Source: Gracilariopsis chorda (taxonomy: Eukaryota > Rhodophyta > Florideophyceae > Gracilariales > Gracilariaceae). Taken from it: a stretch of DNA of 64,000 bases. Position 1 is the stretch's first letter. Each line of letters begins with the position of its first letter. A model generated the notes under the pieces. It searched no databases and had not been told where the DNA came from. It worked only from the letters and a program-made list of their open reading frames with translations. This document shows, piece by piece, positions 61,945 through 64,000 of this stretch. Location: NCBI GenBank assembly GCA_003194525.1, contig NBIV01000033.1:124001-188000 (forward strand), read 5' to 3'. A program made the position numbers and the translations under genes.

Positions 61945-64000
61945 CTTCTTGAAGCCGTACCACTTAATGCGGACCAGTTCTTCTCTGTCTTTGGCAACTC
62001 CGTGGTTGATGACCGTCTCGAACATCCATTCCTTTCCTGCCGATGTCGGATCAGAAGACTTGGTGTTACGGTTCTCCGCGTCTGGGACTGTGCCAGGGTC
62101 AACCGATACCGGGTTTTCTGTGATTGCAGAGCCCCCAGATATTGGTTTGAGCCGGGATTCCAGGACTGGCGGTTCCGTTCGCCCTTCATTTTCCTCCGCT
62201 TCTTCTAGTGCGACCGGGTTTGGTGAGACCTTCTCGGAAACTGGAGGTCCAGCGGCCGTCAACTGGTCAATAATAACTGTATCGTGTTGCCCGTCGACGT
62301 CGAGGGTGACCGTACTTTCGGTAGGACGTATGACCTTGTAGGGCCCTTCTGAGTTCGGTATTAGTTTCTGGACGATGTTCTCGTACTCGGTTGATGCTTT
62401 TTTCCGAGGCGGGATGCCCAAGTAAACCACATCAACCTCCTTAAAGATCGGTTTGTACCGTATTTGGGAGTCGTAGAAGGCTTTGTAGCGCTCCTGTGCC
62501 GTACCTAATATTGTGTAAGCCAGCTTCATGAGTTCCAAGATCCAGGCATGCTTGACGCGCTTGGTTTCTTCTGGTGTCGGAACCAGAGATGTAGCTTGCG
62601 GAAGTGGGGATGTAAGGTCATCCAGTACGATCCCTGGAGGGTGCCGAGTGAGGGAGAGGTCGAAAGGAGTGAAACCAGTTGATCGCTGAATTTGCAGGTT
62701 ATACCCCTACACGAGGGGCTAAATGAGATTGTCCCAGTTCTCTTGGTGTTCGGATACACACTGCCGCAGGCGGTTGATCAACAATTTGTTAAACCTTTGG
62801 GCCTTCGCATTCGTCTGCGGATGATAGACAGCTGTAAGTACACGCTTAATTCCGAGATTCGCTGCAAGCAACTCGAAATACTTGGCCACGAACTACAGGC
62901 GGTTGTCGGTAAGTAGGTAGGTAGGAATTCCGTAAGGGTAGACCCATTTCTCCAACAAAGCGATGGAAACGTCAGTCGCTTTCGTATCTGACAGCGGTAA
63001 GGCTCTGGTGAGCTTTGTAAAGTGGTCCGTTATTACCAGCATATACTTGCTTCGGCGTCCTGTTTTCGGCCGTGGGCCAAGGATGTCCATATCCACGAAT
63101 TTGAATGATCCTAATGCCGGAAACAACTTCAATTATTTCTGATTCTTGAAGTAGGTTCCGCGAACGGCTCGATATCGTTCTGATTGTGAGACTGTGTCAT
63201 ACACATGTTGTGACATAAAGGGCCAGAAGAGGTCCCTTCGCAATGTGTAATAAATCTTGACCGAGCCCAGTTTCCCAGCCAGGCGTGGATAGTGGGAGAG
63301 GTAGAGTACTCTCTTTAGTAGAGACTCCAGTACGACCCGTTGTATGGCCCAATCAATTGGCGAAATTCTGCATACTATTCCGGAGCGGTTGTAGTCGAAC
63401 TGGGACTTCGGATCTCCAACTGATAGGGCTTTCTCCTTGCAGAACGGCTCTTCAACTGGGCGGCGATAAACTCTTTGACCGTTATCGGGGTGACGTCAGG
63501 TTGTTTCAGTACGGTTGCCATATCTTCCAAGGGTACTCCTGTGTCCGTAGTCGTCGGAAAACTCACCAGTACATCCTTGTAAACTTTTCCGTTCACGGTA
63601 ACATCTGTGACGACATATTTCGACTCGGATTCCTATTCGTACGCGAACAGAAATGGTATTTCGTCCTCGACGCGCGTATAATCGTTCCCGTTGGTCGCCA
63701 TGTAAGACGGTGCGTCTGCGGACAAATGCTTGATTGCGGGGTGGTACTGGACTTCGAAGTTGAACTCCGCGAGACGCAAGTGCCATACTGCAAGTCTTCC
63801 CGTCGCATCGGTTATATTGAGGAGCCAACGTAAGGCATTGTGACTCGTCCGAACGGTGAGCTGTTGTCCTTCCAGGTAAGGTCTCAGGAGCAACATACTC
63901 CATACGATGGCCAAGCATTCTTTTTATAAGGAGCTTTAATTCCTTTGCGGTGCGGTTAGTGAACGGCTCCAATATCCGATGGGATGGTAGTCCTTTGCAT
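61945..64000 (-). mobile_element. Element 2 pol part: integrase and RNase H
   Basis: Minus strand, from the window end: RNase H (LAEFNFEVQYHPAIKHLSA near 63740), zinc-region and linker, integrase core (LGPRPKTGRRSKYMLVITD near 63080, IPTYLLTDN near 62910), integrase C-terminus (FYDSQIRYKPIFKEVDVVYL near 62460; GPYKVIRP near 62340) and the first half of a chromodomain (LVRIKWYGFKK near 61960). Fossil coding with several breaks. Confidence 0.82.

Larger units (their letters stand above)
46791..64000 (-). mobile_element. Ty3/gypsy element 2 (chromovirus type), split by element 1, runs off window
   Basis: Minus-strand LTR retrotransposon in two parts. The right part (61945-64000) has, from the window end, RNase H (near 63900-63700), linker, integrase core (VDMDILGPRPKTGRRSKYML near 63110) and the C-terminal integrase region. 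The left part (50777-46791) carries the end of the chromodomain region, the antisense A and B frames and the 3' LTR. Element 1 lies between them with a 5-bp duplication. Its reverse transcriptase and 5' LTR are outside the window. Broken in many places (roughly ten or more), so old, and older than element 1. Confidence 0.8.

Noticed and set aside
1-64000. tRNA, rRNA and CRISPR arrays
   Set aside because: No convincing tRNA B-box plus cloverleaf, no rRNA-like stretch and no regularly spaced direct repeats were found by eye.

Overview
The window looks like nuclear DNA of a red alga, most likely an intron-poor florideophyte of the Chondrus type (inference). Long single-exon genes (one of about 8.6 kb) are packed between transposon-rich stretches. 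One small protein starts MAF, as red-algal plastid precursors often do, and has a bipartite thylakoid-lumen-type leader. The few introns seen are short (80 and 102 bases) with canonical GT-AG ends. No prokaryotic operon signals, rRNA, tRNA or CRISPR arrays were seen.

Genic part, 1-35100. From the left: a small membrane protein running off the edge (-), a secreted or membrane-anchored HExxH metalloprotease with a Cys/Lys/Ser-rich tail (-), a small plastid lumen-type protein (+), a coiled-coil protein (+), a 2858-residue TPR-type protein with a CHAT-like C-terminus (-), an FAD monooxygenase (+), a SLAC1/TehA-type anion channel (+), a two-exon GT61 glycosyltransferase (-) with an unrecognised secretory or type II protein just upstream (-), and a secreted serine alpha/beta hydrolase (+). 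Between the giant gene and the monooxygenase sits a 6.2-kb Mutator-like DNA transposon. Its terminal inverted repeats (about 345 bp) are nearly identical, it has a 10-bp target duplication, and it encodes one spliced protein combining a Ulp1-type protease, two GCM/FAR1-like zinc modules, a MULE transposase and a SWIM finger. It looks young and possibly autonomous, and it has split what was probably a shared divergent promoter carrying a 4 x 18-bp tandem repeat.

Transposon part, 35100-64000. It holds a decayed two-gene PIF/Harbinger element (TAA duplication, recognisable ends) with an LTR-type remnant inside, a decayed piggyBac-like element cut by a solo LTR (5-bp duplication CTGGA), Ty1/copia fragments, and two Ty3/gypsy elements nested in each other. 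Gypsy element 1 (50778-61944, CTTCT duplication) lies inside the chromodomain region of gypsy element 2, which runs on the minus strand from 46791 past the window end.

The most interesting observation is that both gypsy elements, whose LTRs look unrelated to each other, carry the same unrecognised pair of antisense reading frames (A and B) between the integrase and the 3' LTR, in the same order and orientation. This looks like a conserved antisense accessory gene of a red-algal chromovirus lineage.
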